Positions 46,270 to 58,739 of a stretch of 64,000 bases of DNA are shown piece by piece; position 1 is the first letter of the stretch; every line of letters begins with the position of its first letter. Origin of the DNA: Pachyseris speciosa (Eukaryota; Cnidaria; Anthozoa; Scleractinia; Pachyseridae). The position numbers and the translations under genes were made by a program. The DNA is taken from contig JAEMWC010000965.1 of assembly GCA_016490735.1 (NCBI GenBank), positions 90,001-154,000 on the forward strand. The letters are read 5' to 3'. The notes under the pieces were generated by a model. That model did no database searches. It saw nothing but the letters and a program-made list of their open reading frames with translations, and was not told the DNA's origin.

Positions 46270-47530
46270 GGTAGAACCGATTTCTGCTTCTTGCAACGAT
46301 TGCGGCATCGAGAAGAATTGTAACACGTTTTTATTCGAATTATGCTACACTGGTCCTGCGACAACGGCCTTGGAGCGAATGCACGAAACAAATTGTGAGG
46401 AATTTTGACGGCTTCAGCCATCCCTTTATGGATTTCCTCTATCACGGAATCGTGATCGGGAAGATGTCCGTTGTGTCAGGACTTAGCTGTACAGAGACAC
46501 CAAAAAAAGTAAACTGTATATAGTATGCACAATGTATTATTATACTCCAAAAGTTGTCAACTCCCTACAAAGCCGCGTTTATTCATGCTTGTTTACACTG
46601 CCCCAAAACCTTGCCCCAAGGATCGCACTTGTCAGAGTAGAGTACTTCTGAATTAACCCAGTAGTTTACTGTGAATAAACTGAATATACCGCACAATTCG
46701 TTTACTTCGTCTTTGCTTTATATTGTTCACCGTGTTTATTTTGGAAACGAAGTACTATTTCAGGGCTTGCTCTTTTTTCGTTGCGTGCCTCCTAACAAAG
46801 TGCTTCGACACTCGATGAAGTCTATAGAGATTGTTCTTTGAGGCAGAGGCAGACATTGTTTTTTCTTCGTCTGGTTTTTGTGGTACGGTCGGTTAATAAA
46901 TTCCCATAGACTCCACGCGAGGGAGAGGGATAAGCGCGCGCTTCGCGCTCTAAAGTCCTCGCGCGCTCACGCTCTTTGACCCCTTCTCAACAATAGAAGG
47001 CACTCAAACATCAGGTACCGGTTTATTTTGACGCTAATAAACAAAAACCTTTAATTTGTTATTCCACGAGGGACACTTTACTTCCTCTCTGAGTTTTTTT
47101 TTTCCCGACTCACAAAATCACGTTTCCGGAAATGAAATACAAGGCAAAATAAATCACGGAAAATTACTCTGAATTGGTTTGTAATGTTTTGCCATCTCCA
47201 TAATATTGACAAAGCCACAACTACAAATAAAGTGTCGCAGTCGACATTTTTATGCAGATAGTTTGTATTGTTCTGGCGAGGAAGCGTGAAGTGTACGTTT
47301 TGCGAACCAATCATCGCTCTGTATGTCCATTTTCTGGCGCAAGCGAAAGACGCGGTCAAGCGTGTCGATCTGTCAGCTCTTGGAGTTTGTACTTATTCTT
47401 TATTCGTTCGTTTCATCAGTTTGTAGCGACTACATCGCATATATTGACATCACGAGTTGAAAAAATTCAAAGATATATATATTTAGGGGATAACTATTTT
47501 GTTATCAGTGCTGCAGTAACATCGAGGAAT
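46270..47530. other. Intergenic, upstream of the Kir gene
   Basis: A short GC-rich palindromic patch (GCGCGCGCTTCGCGCTC) lies at about 46935-46975. An AT run with ATATATATATTTAG at about 47472-47487 could be a TATA-type element for the channel gene about 55 bp downstream. No other feature seen. Confidence 0.4.
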
Positions 47531-47534
47531 CAAG

Positions 47535-48824
47535 GTGGAAGATCACAAACAACTTTCGAGTTCCATAAACTGCTGTCGTGTTCTAAACAGAGTCAAACGT
47601 GCTGTCATGGAAATAGAGTTGGACTGTCCTTATCCGCCGCCTAGAGAGGAAAAGGGTCCCAAACAACGAAATGGTACTGCAGGTTCAAGAAAGATGAAGC
47701 GACAAAGACTAATGAATAAGAACGGGCGAATTCACGTTGATTTTGTGAACGTTCCAGGTCGCGGACAACTGTATTACTTGGCGGACCATTTCACAACTTT
47801 GATCGAGGCCCGCTGGAGATACGTGTTCTTGATTTTCACTCTGGTTTTTCTCGTCAGCTGGCTGGTATTTGGTTCCATATGGTGGGGAATATACAGTTAT
47901 CGGATCAAGCGAGGCGTAGAGTGTATTGAAAAAGTTTCCTCATGGACATCGGCATTTCTGTTCTCGTTAGAAACACAAACTACGATTGGCTATGGAGGTC
48001 GGCAAATAACACCAGATTGTCCGGAAGGAGTCGTTTGTTTGATAATTCAGTGTATCATTGGCTTGTTAATCTCTTCAACAATGTTAGGACTCATATTTGC
48101 CAAAGTTTCGCGTCCACACAAACGACGTTCGACGATAATGTTTTCACGCCATGCGGTCATTGGACCACGGGATGGCAAACTTTATTTGATGTTTCGCATA
48201 GCGGATTTGAGAAAAAGACAGCTCATTGAGTCACACATTCGCGTGTTTCTTATCCGTCGCCATGTCACGGCAGAAGGTGAAACAATTGTCTGTTATAGAC
48301 AGCCATTAGAAGTAGCTAACGATGACGATGGGGATGGCGAAAGAATCTTCCTTTTCGCGCCAGTGGTTGTTCTACATGAAATCAACGAGGACAGCCCTTT
48401 CTACGAGTATTCGCCTACCGAACTCAACATTGCTGATTTTGAAATTGTTGTTCTTTTAGAAGGGATTGTTGAATCTACAGGAATGACTACACAAGCGAGA
48501 ACTTCGTATTTGAGCGATGAAATTCACTGGGGGCATTTATTTGTGGACATGATGAGCAACGTGTCAAACGAACGTTACAACATTGACCTTTCTAGGCTTC
48601 ACCAGACTTATGCCGTCGACCAGTTTCCGCAACAAAGCGCGCGGGAATTTTACGAATCAAAACACGAAGGACGACAAGGAGGCGGGCAAGAAAGTTCTCA
48701 TCAGCAGGAAATACAAGATCAGATTGATCATGACCTTGCAGATGTTCCTGGGCAATCCATTCGCAGCGGGGTGACGTTAATTCCGAACGGAGAGGTCGGA
48801 AAGGACGCAATTACGAAACTATAA
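47535..48824 (+). CDS. Inward-rectifier potassium channel, single exon, complete
   Basis: Kir-family K+ channel subunit of the plasma membrane, 429 residues, no intron. Order: basic N-terminus, slide-helix region DHFTTLIEARWRY (84-96), TM1 about 97-120, pore helix SSWTSAFLFSLETQTT, filter TIGYGGR (150-156), TM2 about 166-188, PIP2-contact region KVSRPHKRRST (190-200), then the conserved cytoplasmic domain (FSRHAVIGPRDGKLYLMFR; SPFYEYSPTEL; FEIVVLLEGIVESTGMTTQA; SYLSDEIHWGHLF). The TM2 rectification-controller position, aligned through QCIIGLLIS, is Ser180 rather than Asp, which predicts weak rectification; this is inference from Kir2.1 alignment. The filter has Gly-Arg where vertebrate Kirs usually have Phe-Arg. 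The first Met is used, but Met25 is also possible. AATAAA follows the stop by 34 bp. Confidence 0.95.
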   Translation: MEDHKQLSSSINCCRVLNRVKRAVMEIELDCPYPPPREEKGPKQRNGTAGSRKMKRQRLMNKNGRIHVDFVNVPGRGQLYYLADHFTTLIEARWRYVFLIFTLVFLVSWLVFGSIWWGIYSYRIKRGVECIEKVSSWTSAFLFSLETQTTIGYGGRQITPDCPEGVVCLIIQCIIGLLISSTMLGLIFAKVSRPHKRRSTIMFSRHAVIGPRDGKLYLMFRIADLRKRQLIESHIRVFLIRRHVTAEGETIVCYRQPLEVANDDDGDGERIFLFAPVVVLHEINEDSPFYEYSPTELNIADFEIVVLLEGIVESTGMTTQARTSYLSDEIHWGHLFVDMMSNVSNERYNIDLSRLHQTYAVDQFPQQSAREFYESKHEGRQGGGQESSHQQEIQDQIDHDLADVPGQSIRSGVTLIPNGEVGKDAITKL

Positions 48825-48857
48825 GCTGGTTGTTTGTGTTCGACCATTTCTAAACCC

Positions 48858-48863
48858 AATAAA
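48858..48863 (+). terminator. Candidate poly(A) signal of the intact Kir gene
   Basis: AATAAA 34 bp after the stop codon, followed by an A-rich stretch. Confidence 0.5.
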
Positions 48864-48864
48864 A

Positions 48865-51800
48865 AAAGAAAAAAACAGTTAAACATTTTAGTTGGCAGAA
48901 CCGGCTGCGTGCACTCATAATACCTATTCAAATAGTTAAAAGACTATCCTACTGTACTTTGTACAATTTTTGTTTTGTTTTGCCTTGTTCTGTCAACCAA
49001 ACAATTTATTGCCTTTCATGTTAAGGACTGTTGTTTTTTTCTTAGCTTGAATGGTCCATGCAACCTTTAATTTTGTCGTTTCCCTATTGAGTAGTAAGAC
49101 ATCTTTAATAATGCCTTGAAAATGACCAACTTAGTATATTGTTTTTCGTGTGGGAGGTTAACTAAAGCAAAAACATTAGCATAAAACCCCCCAAAAGTTC
49201 ATCATTGTTATATAGTAGAGGTTTATAGTGATAACTGTAGGTTGACAAAATTCTTTGTTTTTACACTCATTTATCGGACGCAGTTTCAAAACTCATTCCC
49301 GGCTGAAGCAAAACTAGATGTGTCTTTTTTTTTTTGCCATATGACGATTAACAATTTTGATTGTTGCCCATTACATAATCACTTGAACGGATTTTTAAGC
49401 GGTTGCATTTGTTCAAAGTTTATGCATACTTTAGTGCACGTTTTGGTCGTTAAATTATTTGGTTAAAAAGTCGTATTTAGTCGTCTTTAATTGACTCTTT
49501 CAGAAACTTGACCCATGCTTTTACAGAGATTTTTCCCTTATCTGTCAGATGTGTCCAATATCAGGTTGCAGTGTTTATATATTTGTATGCGGTTTCGTGT
49601 AAACTTCAAAATTTCGTCACCTCCTGTCGTAATTTTAATCCTTGTAACAAGTTCCTTTCCTATTCAAAGCCTTTATTTGCTTGTTTTTGCAGTACTTTAA
49701 TCCCAGATCTTTGTCCGAGTGTCATCGACAAGGAACGTTGTTTGGGATGGAGCTAGTCATAATTTATATATGCATAGCAAACTTGAGATAAAATTACCTA
49801 ATTTGTCTCTTCATGTTTTGAAGATATTGCTCATCGATAATAGAAAGTCATTAGAGATTTCGACAAAAGAGCCGAGGCAACAATTTTTACTATAACAACA
49901 TTTGTTTGGGCAAGACTTAAGAGACGCTAGCGTGCATGTGAAAACTATGTCGTGATCACTTGGAAATTCGAGAACAGACATGAACAAGTCACGCGATGCG
50001 TAAGCATAAAGCGTAGTTCGAGTCCTTTATCATTGATTGTTGTGAAAAACATTTGCGCAATTAAAATCAAAGGTCAATATCTGCAATAACGCCGCTGAAT
50101 CGTTCACGTGAAGTGGTCATTTTATAAACAAAAAATTGATAAGGTTTGTTTAATAACTTTCAGCAGCTTCGAAAAAACTTCGGTTTTACGGCAATTCGAT
50201 CTGCCGAAACAACTTTCTCGTTGGAGTGAGGGTTGTTTAAACTTATTCCCGTTATACTAACTGAATTTTTTCGAGAACCTCGATGGATAACTTTTTAAAT
50301 ACTAAGTGTGGGTGAAAATCATAAAGTGTGACAAATGAAAGGAGGGCCTTTGAGATTATTGGCTCTCTGACGCATTGCGATTCTATTCGGCCGGTTTTTC
50401 CGTTTTTCTTTTCTTTTCGGACTGGATTCCTCTCCAAGTTGAAAGGAAACACGTATTAATAAACTGCTGCTATTTCCGGTAACTTAGTGCAATATTTGGT
50501 TGCCGTGGAAAACTTCCAAAACAGACGAAGTAATCATTCATCGGTGTCAACAAGGTAGCGAGCACTTCTCTATTAAGACAACCGTCGCAAAGTTTTCATT
50601 GCCATACTAAAGTTGGTAGCAAATATTAAACGTCTTCAGCTGTTTCAATCTTGCTTATTATATGACTAATTATATGCGATTTATTCTGCTGGCGGGGAGT
50701 CAGATGCCTGTCTTTAATTGCTGTCACTCTAAAAGTTTAATTTACATCGTACGAGTTGCCCACGCGTGTACGACGCGACTAGGCGCGATTCAGGTTCCCG
50801 CGAGTTCGCGAGCGGTTTTCAGTGAACCACTTGGTTCTTTTCAACAGGAAGTCAGCGACGTAACACTCAGATAACCACAGGAGAAGACTGAGACGGAAGT
50901 TTCAGTTTCGCCTTGTTTTCGTCAATCAGATTTGCTGTCGTCCACGGAAAAGTTTCGCAACATTCAGGAACATCAGTTGTCATATGGGAATAGCTGAGTA
51001 ACATGGTTAGATTTTACTTCAATTCTCCACACTCCTTCGATCTATGAAAACGATGAAAAATGAGGACCACGTCAAGTGTAGAGCAATTTATTTATAGTAC
51101 AGAACTGTGCGATCCCAGTAGGAGAAGTGTGGGCACTGTTCATTAGTTTTACGGTGAACGTCAAGGTTTTAACTTTGTGCTACACGCATTCATATGCACC
51201 GAGGCTTACGTTTGGTTCACCACGTTTACATGCCATATTTATCACAACGGGTATGTAAAATCTGAGCTGACAGCCAATGTTCGTCCATCCAATAAAAATG
51301 CTGGAAATCTGATATCGATAGTGAAAACTAAAAGATCTAGTGTTGGGGTTCTGTTCTGATGCCTAGTGTTTCCTTGTTCTGTCCGTCATTCTCAGCTTTC
51401 AGTACCTCAGATATTAAACGGGCACTGTCATCTATTTTTAGTGTCACATTGAACGGTCAAAAAGACACATTTGCTGAAAGGAAACGTAAAAATAATTACC
51501 ATGCAGTTTTGTGTGGTTAATTGTTTTGATAAAGTGCTACATGGAAACTAGCATAAATTATCTTTGATGCCGATGGCCAGGTTGGAAACGGACTTAGATG
51601 CAACTTGAAACTGAATGTTCGTTTTGTATTTTTATTTTTTAAGTTTTTCCCATTTGTATAGGAGAAATAACCAAAAGTGGAAGAGAAAAGAGAAGAGGCA
51701 AAACTAGTTCACATTTGAGCACAAGGGTGTCATTTGAACAGCATGGTCCAGTTTTGGCCAAAAGAAGAAACGACACTGATGTCCCCGATATTGTATGAGC

Positions 51801-52300
51801 TCTTGAAGGCGAAACTGGAGGCTTCCTGTATTGTAAAGTTGCTTGTTTTACGATAAACAATAGTAAATGAAAGTAAAAATAACCGAAAAAATCAATGAGA
51901 GGTTTGAGAGCTCACCTTAGCTGAATTTAACAGCAAGAAAATGCACAATGGACTCCTGAATAGTCTAAGGCGTCGCTCCGATGATCTTTGATCAATTCCA
52001 ATATTGATAGACTTTGAAAAAAAAATTTTTTTTCCTTTGTTTGATTTGATTTGAGTTTTATTTATCCGCCGAATGCTCGGTCTCGAGAACAAAAGGAACT
52101 TTTTTGTCACGTGTCAACTTTCAGTAGTGTGTCCTTTTAGTCTCAACTGAATGGTGGTCATCATGACATGTTCTGACTCAAACTCAACTCGTGATTAGAG
52201 TCATTAGACGTTCTTTTTTGTGCGAAAGCAGCGGTGGCACCGAAATACTAAAATAATATTCTTCGGTCAATCAAATTATGTGAAACTATAAATCCCGAAG
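48865..52300. other. Intergenic, nothing recognised
   Basis: About 3.4 kb of AT-rich sequence. The open frames are short (60-82 codons) and show no motif, splice-linked exon or RNA gene that I can support. Confidence 0.5.
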
Positions 52301-52307
52301 TTGTAAA

Positions 52308-52540
52308 GCTTGGTTTTCACTAGCGACGCAAGCATAAGCACAAGCATAAGTAGCTTATGCCAAGTGAAAACGAACACTACGCAAGCGAACGCACAAGGAA
52401 AAGGAAAGGTTTGATCCCTGCGCTTGTGCTTGCGCTTATGCTTATGCTTGCGTTAAGCCCGTTTTCACAGTGAAATAAGCGCTCTTCTGCTAGCGCTTAC
52501 GCTTGCGCTTGTGCTTGCGTCGCTAGTGAAAACCAGGCTT
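52308..52540. mobile_element. Palindromic AAGC-rich element, complete copy
   Basis: It begins TTGGTTTTCACTAGCGACGC and ends GTCGCTAGTGAAAACCAGG. Inner arms are runs of AAGCATAAGCACAAGC, with CCAAGTGAAAACGAACACTA and GCCCGTTTTCACAGTGAAAT blocks. It is the reverse-oriented relative of 4112-4356, showing a dispersed family. Confidence 0.85.
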
Positions 52541-52599
52541 AAAACAGCCCAGTACAATAATTTAAGGGGTCAAATAGCTTTCTCAAGTGTCAACGACAA

Positions 52600-55270
52600 G
52601 GGCACACAGTATTGTCTGAACTGAGAGTTTTACTGAGCGGAAATATTATAACTGACGTTTCTGATCACTTTTCACAATTTTGCATTTTGTCTTCTGTAAA
52701 AGAGAACTCCAATAGAAAGAAAATAATTCACAAACGTGACTTCTCACATTTCTCTGCAGAAAGCTTTAATAGTGACCTTTCTGCAGTCGACTGGGAAAAC
52801 ATACTTTTAACAAAATCTAACAATATTGATGATTTATTTTCAGCCTTCTTTAAATGTGTTAATAACATTGTTAACAAACATGCTCCTATTAAAAATCTAT
52901 CAAAACGTAAAATTAAGCAACTTGCTAAGCCTTGGATTACAAAGGGACTCAGAACCTCAATTAAGGTAAAAAACAAACTATACGTACTGGGCGACTCCGT
53001 TAAATATACATACTACAGAAATAGGTTAACCGCCCTTACACGCCTTAGTAAACAAAAATATTATGCTAATTACTTCCTTGCAAATATTAACAACATGAAG
53101 AAAACGTGGCAAGCAATAAATACACTTCTCACAAACCGCAAAAGAAAGTCTCACTCTATAACAGCACTGAAAGACCCACGTGATAATAACCTTGTCACAC
53201 ATAATCCCTCAAGAATACCTAACATCTTGAACGAACACTTTGCAACTATTGGTAACAAATTAGCAATGAAATTATCCCCACGCAGTAATTATAAGGACTA
53301 TCTGGCTAAATCCAAATCACCTGACTCTTCCTTTCTTTTTCAGCCCGTCTCACCAGAAGAGGTTAAATTTGAAATTTTATCGCTTTCTAATAACAAATCG
53401 CACGGACTTTACTCATGCCCCGCGCAGCTCTTGAAATGTGCATGCGATATCATCTCTCCCGTCTTAGCGGAAATCTTCAACATCTCCATCTCATCAGGGG
53501 CTTATCCCTCAAAACTTAAAATATCATAGATAACTGCGATATTCAAATGCGACGATGAGACGGATGCTTTAAACTATAGACCTATATCATTACTTTCTAA
53601 CTTTAATAAAGTTTTCGAGAAAATAATGTACAATCGGATGGTCAGCTTCATTGAACAGCATTCCATCCTGTATTCGTCGCAGTATGGCTTTCGCCAGGGG
53701 CACTCTACCAATCATGCTATCATCGATATAGTTGAAGCTATTCAGTCAAATATGAATCGACGCTTGTTTACCTGTGGGATCTTTATTGACCTAAAGAAAG
53801 CTTTTGATACTGTTAATCATAAAATTCTACTTGACAAACTTAATCATTACGGTTTTCGAGGAATTATCAATGACTGGCTTAAATCCTATTTGACTGATCG
53901 CACCCAAACAACCCAGACAGACTCCCACATCTCGGATAAGTGCGCATGCACATGCGGCGTACCACAAGGCTCAGTATTAGGGCCCCTTCTTTTTCTACTT
54001 TATGTAAATGATATCCATAATTGTTCTAGCAAATTGAAGTTCTTTCTTTTTGCCGATGACACCAGTATTATATTTGCTGATAAAGACCTGAAAAAATTAG
54101 AAGTGACTGGAAACAACGAGATTGAAAAACTTAACGATTGGCTAACTTCTAATAAATTAACATTGAATACTAAGAAATCTAACTATGTCATCTTCCGACC
54201 CTACCAAAAGAAAATCCAAAATATTCCTCAAATTTGTATATTTGATCATGATTCAAACAAAAATGTAAACCTTGAATACAAAGACTGTATTAAGTATTTA
54301 GGCGTTCTTATCGATGAAAACCTTTCCTGGAAGAACCATATCGATTCTGTTATAACCAAAATAAGCAAAACTGTTGGAATGTTAAGTAAACTAAGACATT
54401 ATATACCATTTTGTGTTCTTATAAACATCTATAATGCTCTTATAACACCTTATCTCTCCTATGGACTTATTACATGGGGCCACGCCTCTAAAACACATCT
54501 AAATAAACTCACTATTCTACAGAAGCGCGCACTACGCTTAATTCACTTTGCAGACAGAAATGAGCACGCTATCCCTTTATTTGTCAAAACTAGCGTTTTA
54601 CCTTTAAGTTTTCTTTTTGTCCAAGCGGTCTCAAACTTAATGTATGATATAAATGCAAAACAAGCACCGCCAAATATTCTAAATCTTTTCTGTAGAACTT
54701 CTAGCATACACAAATATGCTACCCGCTCGTCAACCTCTCAGAACTTTTATATTAAAAATTCTAAAATCGACCGACAAAAATACTCTTTTTCACGTGTTGG
54801 AGCAAAAGTGTGGAATGGGATACCTGAAAGAATAAAAAAGTTGCCAAAAAATAGTTTTAAGAAAGAAATGAAAAGAATACTATTTGACATTTTGAAAACT
54901 GAAGATAGCTACATTGAAATCGATAAAATAATATTTGATCTAAAGAATCATTAGAGAAGACACAAGTGAAAGTACTTTTATTATCTTAATATCTCAAGCT
55001 CTCCCTCTCTCTTTTCTCTTTTCTCTTTTTTTTTTTAATTTTTGTTGTTGTTGTTGTTTTTTGTTTTTGTTTGTTTGTTCAATCTCGCACAAATACACTT
55101 ATCTTTTTTTTCTCTTTTTTAATCCTGTACTGTAATATAATTGCCTCTGTTTCAATAGACTGGCCTGCCACGATTAGCTAAGCTACCTGCAGGTCAGTCT
55201 AAATTGTAATATCTCTATTCACTTTATTTTTTAAATAAACCTTTATAAACCTTTATGAACCTTTAAGAGA
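52600..55270 (+). mobile_element. Nearly full reverse-transcriptase LINE with one in-frame stop
   Basis: The frame opens inside the end of an endonuclease domain (IITDVSDHFSQF), so the element is 5'-truncated. A linker domain and complete RT domain follow: NYRPISLLSNFNKVFEKIMY, YGFRQGHSTNHAI, FIDLKKAFDTVNHKILL, GVPQGSVLGPLLFLLYVNDI, and catalytic FADDTSIIF at about 54050. The C-terminal block ends at 54954. One TAG at 53527-53529 splits the frame (LKIS, stop, ITAIFKCDDE); the frame is otherwise open. The 3' UTR has GCTACCTGCAGGTCAG and ends in AACCTTTAT repeats (about 55235-55268). CR1/jockey-like group. A young copy by its intactness, but not autonomous. Confidence 0.92.
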
Positions 55271-55274
55271 GAAA

Positions 55275-57095
55275 AATCTTCAAAGTTTCACTTTGCCAAA
55301 CATGGGTATTTTCTGCCCATACCTACCATCAGTCTTTCAAATGTTATGAAAGAACAATTCAGCAGATTGGCTTTATTTTGGTTCATTGCATGGAAGGTTT
55401 GTGTACCTCTAGTTTGATCCCTAAAAAGCTGGTAACAGTAAAATCATGAAAAGCAAATAATTGTTGCCATCTACAAATTCCATGCCAGTTTCAAATTTCA
55501 AACCTGCATAGGGTCACAAAAAAAATTGCTGTGGTCAGGTTTTGCCATCTTTCCCAGCAATATCACAGCAAAAGTGTTTGTTACACATGGGGAAAAGGGT
55601 AAAAAATCAAACATGCATGACAGTGCACTTCTCCAGCGAAGTAATAGCATACAGATAGGATGTAAACAACATATCAGCTCAAAATTAGTGCAAGAATTAA
55701 ATGAAAATCTTACCTCGCAAACGAGCAGTCTGAACAAATCTTTTTATGACTCAATCCTTTATTCAGAGAGTAAACATTACAAAACAGTTCTTCTGCTTTC
55801 AAATTAAGGAGGAAGTTTGAGAAAAAAAAGGAAAACAATAGCTCTCTCAGTTCCCTTTTTATCAGCAACCTCAACGAAGCAGCCAAACAGCAAGAATTTG
55901 CCCCCATTGCATCCCGGGAGGTTCCACATATCTTTGAGCGGGAAAGGCTCTTCCAAAACAATTTACCATTTTCTGACCAAGTCTCAGACTAGGCTTCAAT
56001 CCTGCACCAAAAGTTGTTCAGGCACCTTCAGCATTCAATAAAACTTCCGCCAGTGAAGATTGGAGCCCGATGAGACAAGGCACATCTGCTTTGAGGCCCC
56101 CCGTCCACGAAAAACAAACTGTCAGCAGATTCAAGCGAGCGTTCGAACAAAGTTTGTTGTATTCGCAGTGCCAATAAGCGGTTCTTTGGAATTGGCAAGG
56201 TTTAAGCCTTCTCAGCCCTTGATGATGAGCTCCGATACCAGCAAATGACCCAAAACACAATAATTTAGGGCAATTTTGACCATTCCAAGGTTAATTCTGC
56301 AAACGATTCAGCCGACCAGAGAGTGAGTTCAAATGAGCCGAGTATAGCCACATGACCAACAGTCATGTGACAAGATATATGCATAATGATACCCAGTCCT
56401 CCATCAAATCTTTGGAGAAATAAGAGTTGTAATACCCCCCCCCCCCCCCCCCCCCTACCGTCAACTCACTTTTAGCAAAAAACTCATGGTTTCTTCATAG
56501 GCTCTTCAGTGGGAGACCACCTTAAGATATTTTTAGAAAACGGAAGTCTGTTTCCCGGGACGTCCGCAAGAAATTGAGCATGACGTCATGAGAAGTTATC
56601 GGAGCGTGCCAACCAACCTCGTTCCCAGGGTCTCTCCTCTTCCCGCCCCCTGGAAAGGCCCGAATGCACTGGCACAAAAGGCTGTATCTACGCTCGGGAG
56701 AAGAATATGAACAAAAAAAGTCATTTCTAAGCTAGAAAAAGGACTGAATTTCGTTATGATGGCTGAAGTTTGGTTTTTCAGCGATGATTTCCTTAAAAAA
56801 CATGAAGGCAAAAAGGGGCATTTTTGTCGTTTCTCTTTGACGTTAAAAATGGTCAGTTTCATTCTTGTCCAAACTCAAAAGGCCATATTTGGTAAAAATC
56901 GCTACGTTTCTTGCATTTATTGGATATCCAAATTTAAAGGGCATTCCATTTCGTGCTCACAACTAACAGTTAAGGCAATATTCGTGCGATTGAGAAAGTT
57001 GCAATGTTTTGAAGCATGGGAGTTTTTTACGGAGCGATGACCAAAGTAGAGAAAGCTTTTTGGTTGGACACTGCCATGGTCAAGTAAATGGCAGG
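55275..57095. other. Intergenic with poly-C run and half foldback element
   Basis: A run of 21 C lies at 56435-56455. CAACCTCGTTCCCAGGGTCT through CCGCCCCCTGGA (56618-56653) is one arm of the foldback family seen at 15781 and 29925; no right arm follows. Open frames here show no known protein. Confidence 0.55.
56435..56455 (+). repeat. Poly-C tract
   Basis: Twenty-one consecutive C residues, a likely site of assembly or replication length error. Confidence 0.95.
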
Positions 57096-57099
57096 ACAA

Positions 57100-57102
57100 G
57101 AA

Positions 57103-57154
<52 letters not shown>

Positions 57155-58150
57155 CACTTTATTTAAGTCTCAGAAATTAAATATTCAGCTAAGTTAGACT
57201 ACATGTACATATGTTGTATTTATGTTACCAAAAGAAGAACACAGCAAAATGAAATTAATTAATAGCAGCAGCGGCAAATTCAAGTTGGGTTCCTCATCCA
57301 GAAGGCAGTACTTATGCTCTTTCTTAAAAGTATGGTGGGGCAGACACTTAGGGGGGGACTTAACCTAAACACTGCTTTTGCGTCGCTTGACATGAATTTG
57401 ACGTTTATATCTCGTTCGCGTTTCAAGCAATCCAAAATCCCTATGCTCATCCCACGAAGCTGTGTTGTGGGGTATTTTGTGAATTTTTTGGTGATTTTTG
57501 GACATATTTGGGAAGAGATAATTTTTCTAGAAGGATTTGTTAAATTTAGGCAAATAAGTAATATTAAAGATCTAACGAAGGTTTAAAATTGGAATTTGAG
57601 AGGGAAAATTAGTAGATTGACACCAAAACAGTTCCCCAGCAACCTTCAGTGCCCTTGTGGGGTGTCAACTGTCTGGCGGTGTTTCAAAACATTTTTGTAC
57701 ATTTTTAGTCCCTTCTTTAAACTCCTCACCCTCCTCACCTTAAGTCCTACCTTAATTCTGAGAGGTATAGATTTCCAAATCTTTGAACTAGAGAATCTAT
57801 ACGTTGATTTACCCATATTAGTCAATACTCTCGGCCGAAATAATTCAGGTTATTAACAAATCTTGTATTGTAGTTGTGTACATTATTTACTGGAGTCAGG
57901 ATATGATATCCGAGAGAGGACATCTGGAATGCTACCAATTTCATTCTTGATCTTATGTGTAAGGCAACTCATTCTAAAGTAACCCTAATTAAGGCGGCCA
58001 TCCCAATAAAATGTTTCGTTTCCCATCGCCCAACCGACCCTATTTGTTCGAAAAGTAAAAAAAATCCCAGATTCACTAGTCAAAGAAGCAAGTACTTTAA
58101 TTTACAAGCACACGATCTTGTTTTATTAACGACAATTGGTATGATGTGAT
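57100..58150 (-). mobile_element. Decayed LINE remnant with (ATT)n tail
   Basis: Minus strand: VHNYNTRFVNNLNYFGRE, a frame change, then MGKSTYRFSSSKIWKSIPLR and LKKGLKMYKNVLK, the C-terminal pattern of CR1-like RT proteins. The 3' end reads AATAAAGTGATTATTATT into an (ATT)n tail (57105-57154 on plus as AAT). Confidence 0.75.
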
Positions 58151-58295
58151 GTCCTTGTCTTTAATTAACATCGATACTACGTTTTTTAAAGGCTGTTTAG
58201 ACATTTGATAGTCGGCGTGTTAATGTGTACATCTTTTACCATCTGATTATATATCTTACAGATTAAACGTGAGATTTAACATGTCTGCCATTGTA

Positions 58296-58727
58296 CAGGG
58301 GTACTCAACAAGCCAAATCAGCCAAAAGCTGTAAAAAGGCATCTTTAAGTACCTTACGGTGTTCAAGTCTGTTTAAAGTAATGTTTTCTTAAGCTAGAAG
58401 AAGTTCATCTGTTCGGATTCCCTAGCTGAAATTTTAATTGCCCGAAAATGTTAGGGAACAAACTTCCTATGAGAAAATGCAAGCTGAAATGAGCTTTCCA
58501 CGAACTTTCTAGGGAACTATTTTCTTTCCGAAAATGCTAGTTGACATTTTTGACTGCCAAAAACAGCAATTACGACCTTTTCGAAAACCTCAGGGGCTAT
58601 GATTTCCCAATTGCGAATCATATCATAGGCCACGTTTTAGTTACGAAAATCCGAGTGCACTCTTTAATCGACGCCGAAAGCAGAATATCTACAGATATCT
58701 ACCAAAACTTGTCGTTGGGTGCCCCTG
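58296..58727 (+). mobile_element. hAT-like non-autonomous element, copy C (6-bp target duplication)
   Basis: It begins CAGGGGTACTCAACAAGCC and ends GTCGTTGGGTGCCCCTG; ATTGTA flanks both sides (58290-58295 and 58728-58733). Colinear with copy B over its length. Confidence 0.87.
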
Positions 58728-58739
58728 ATTGTAGATAAG

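Noticed and set aside
47252..47644. 130-codon ORF overlapping the Kir start
   Set aside because: Out of frame with the channel and without any recognisable domain.
56596..56862. Minus-strand ORF of 88 codons
   Set aside because: Its C-terminal part is translated from the half foldback element at 56618-56653 and the rest shows no domain.
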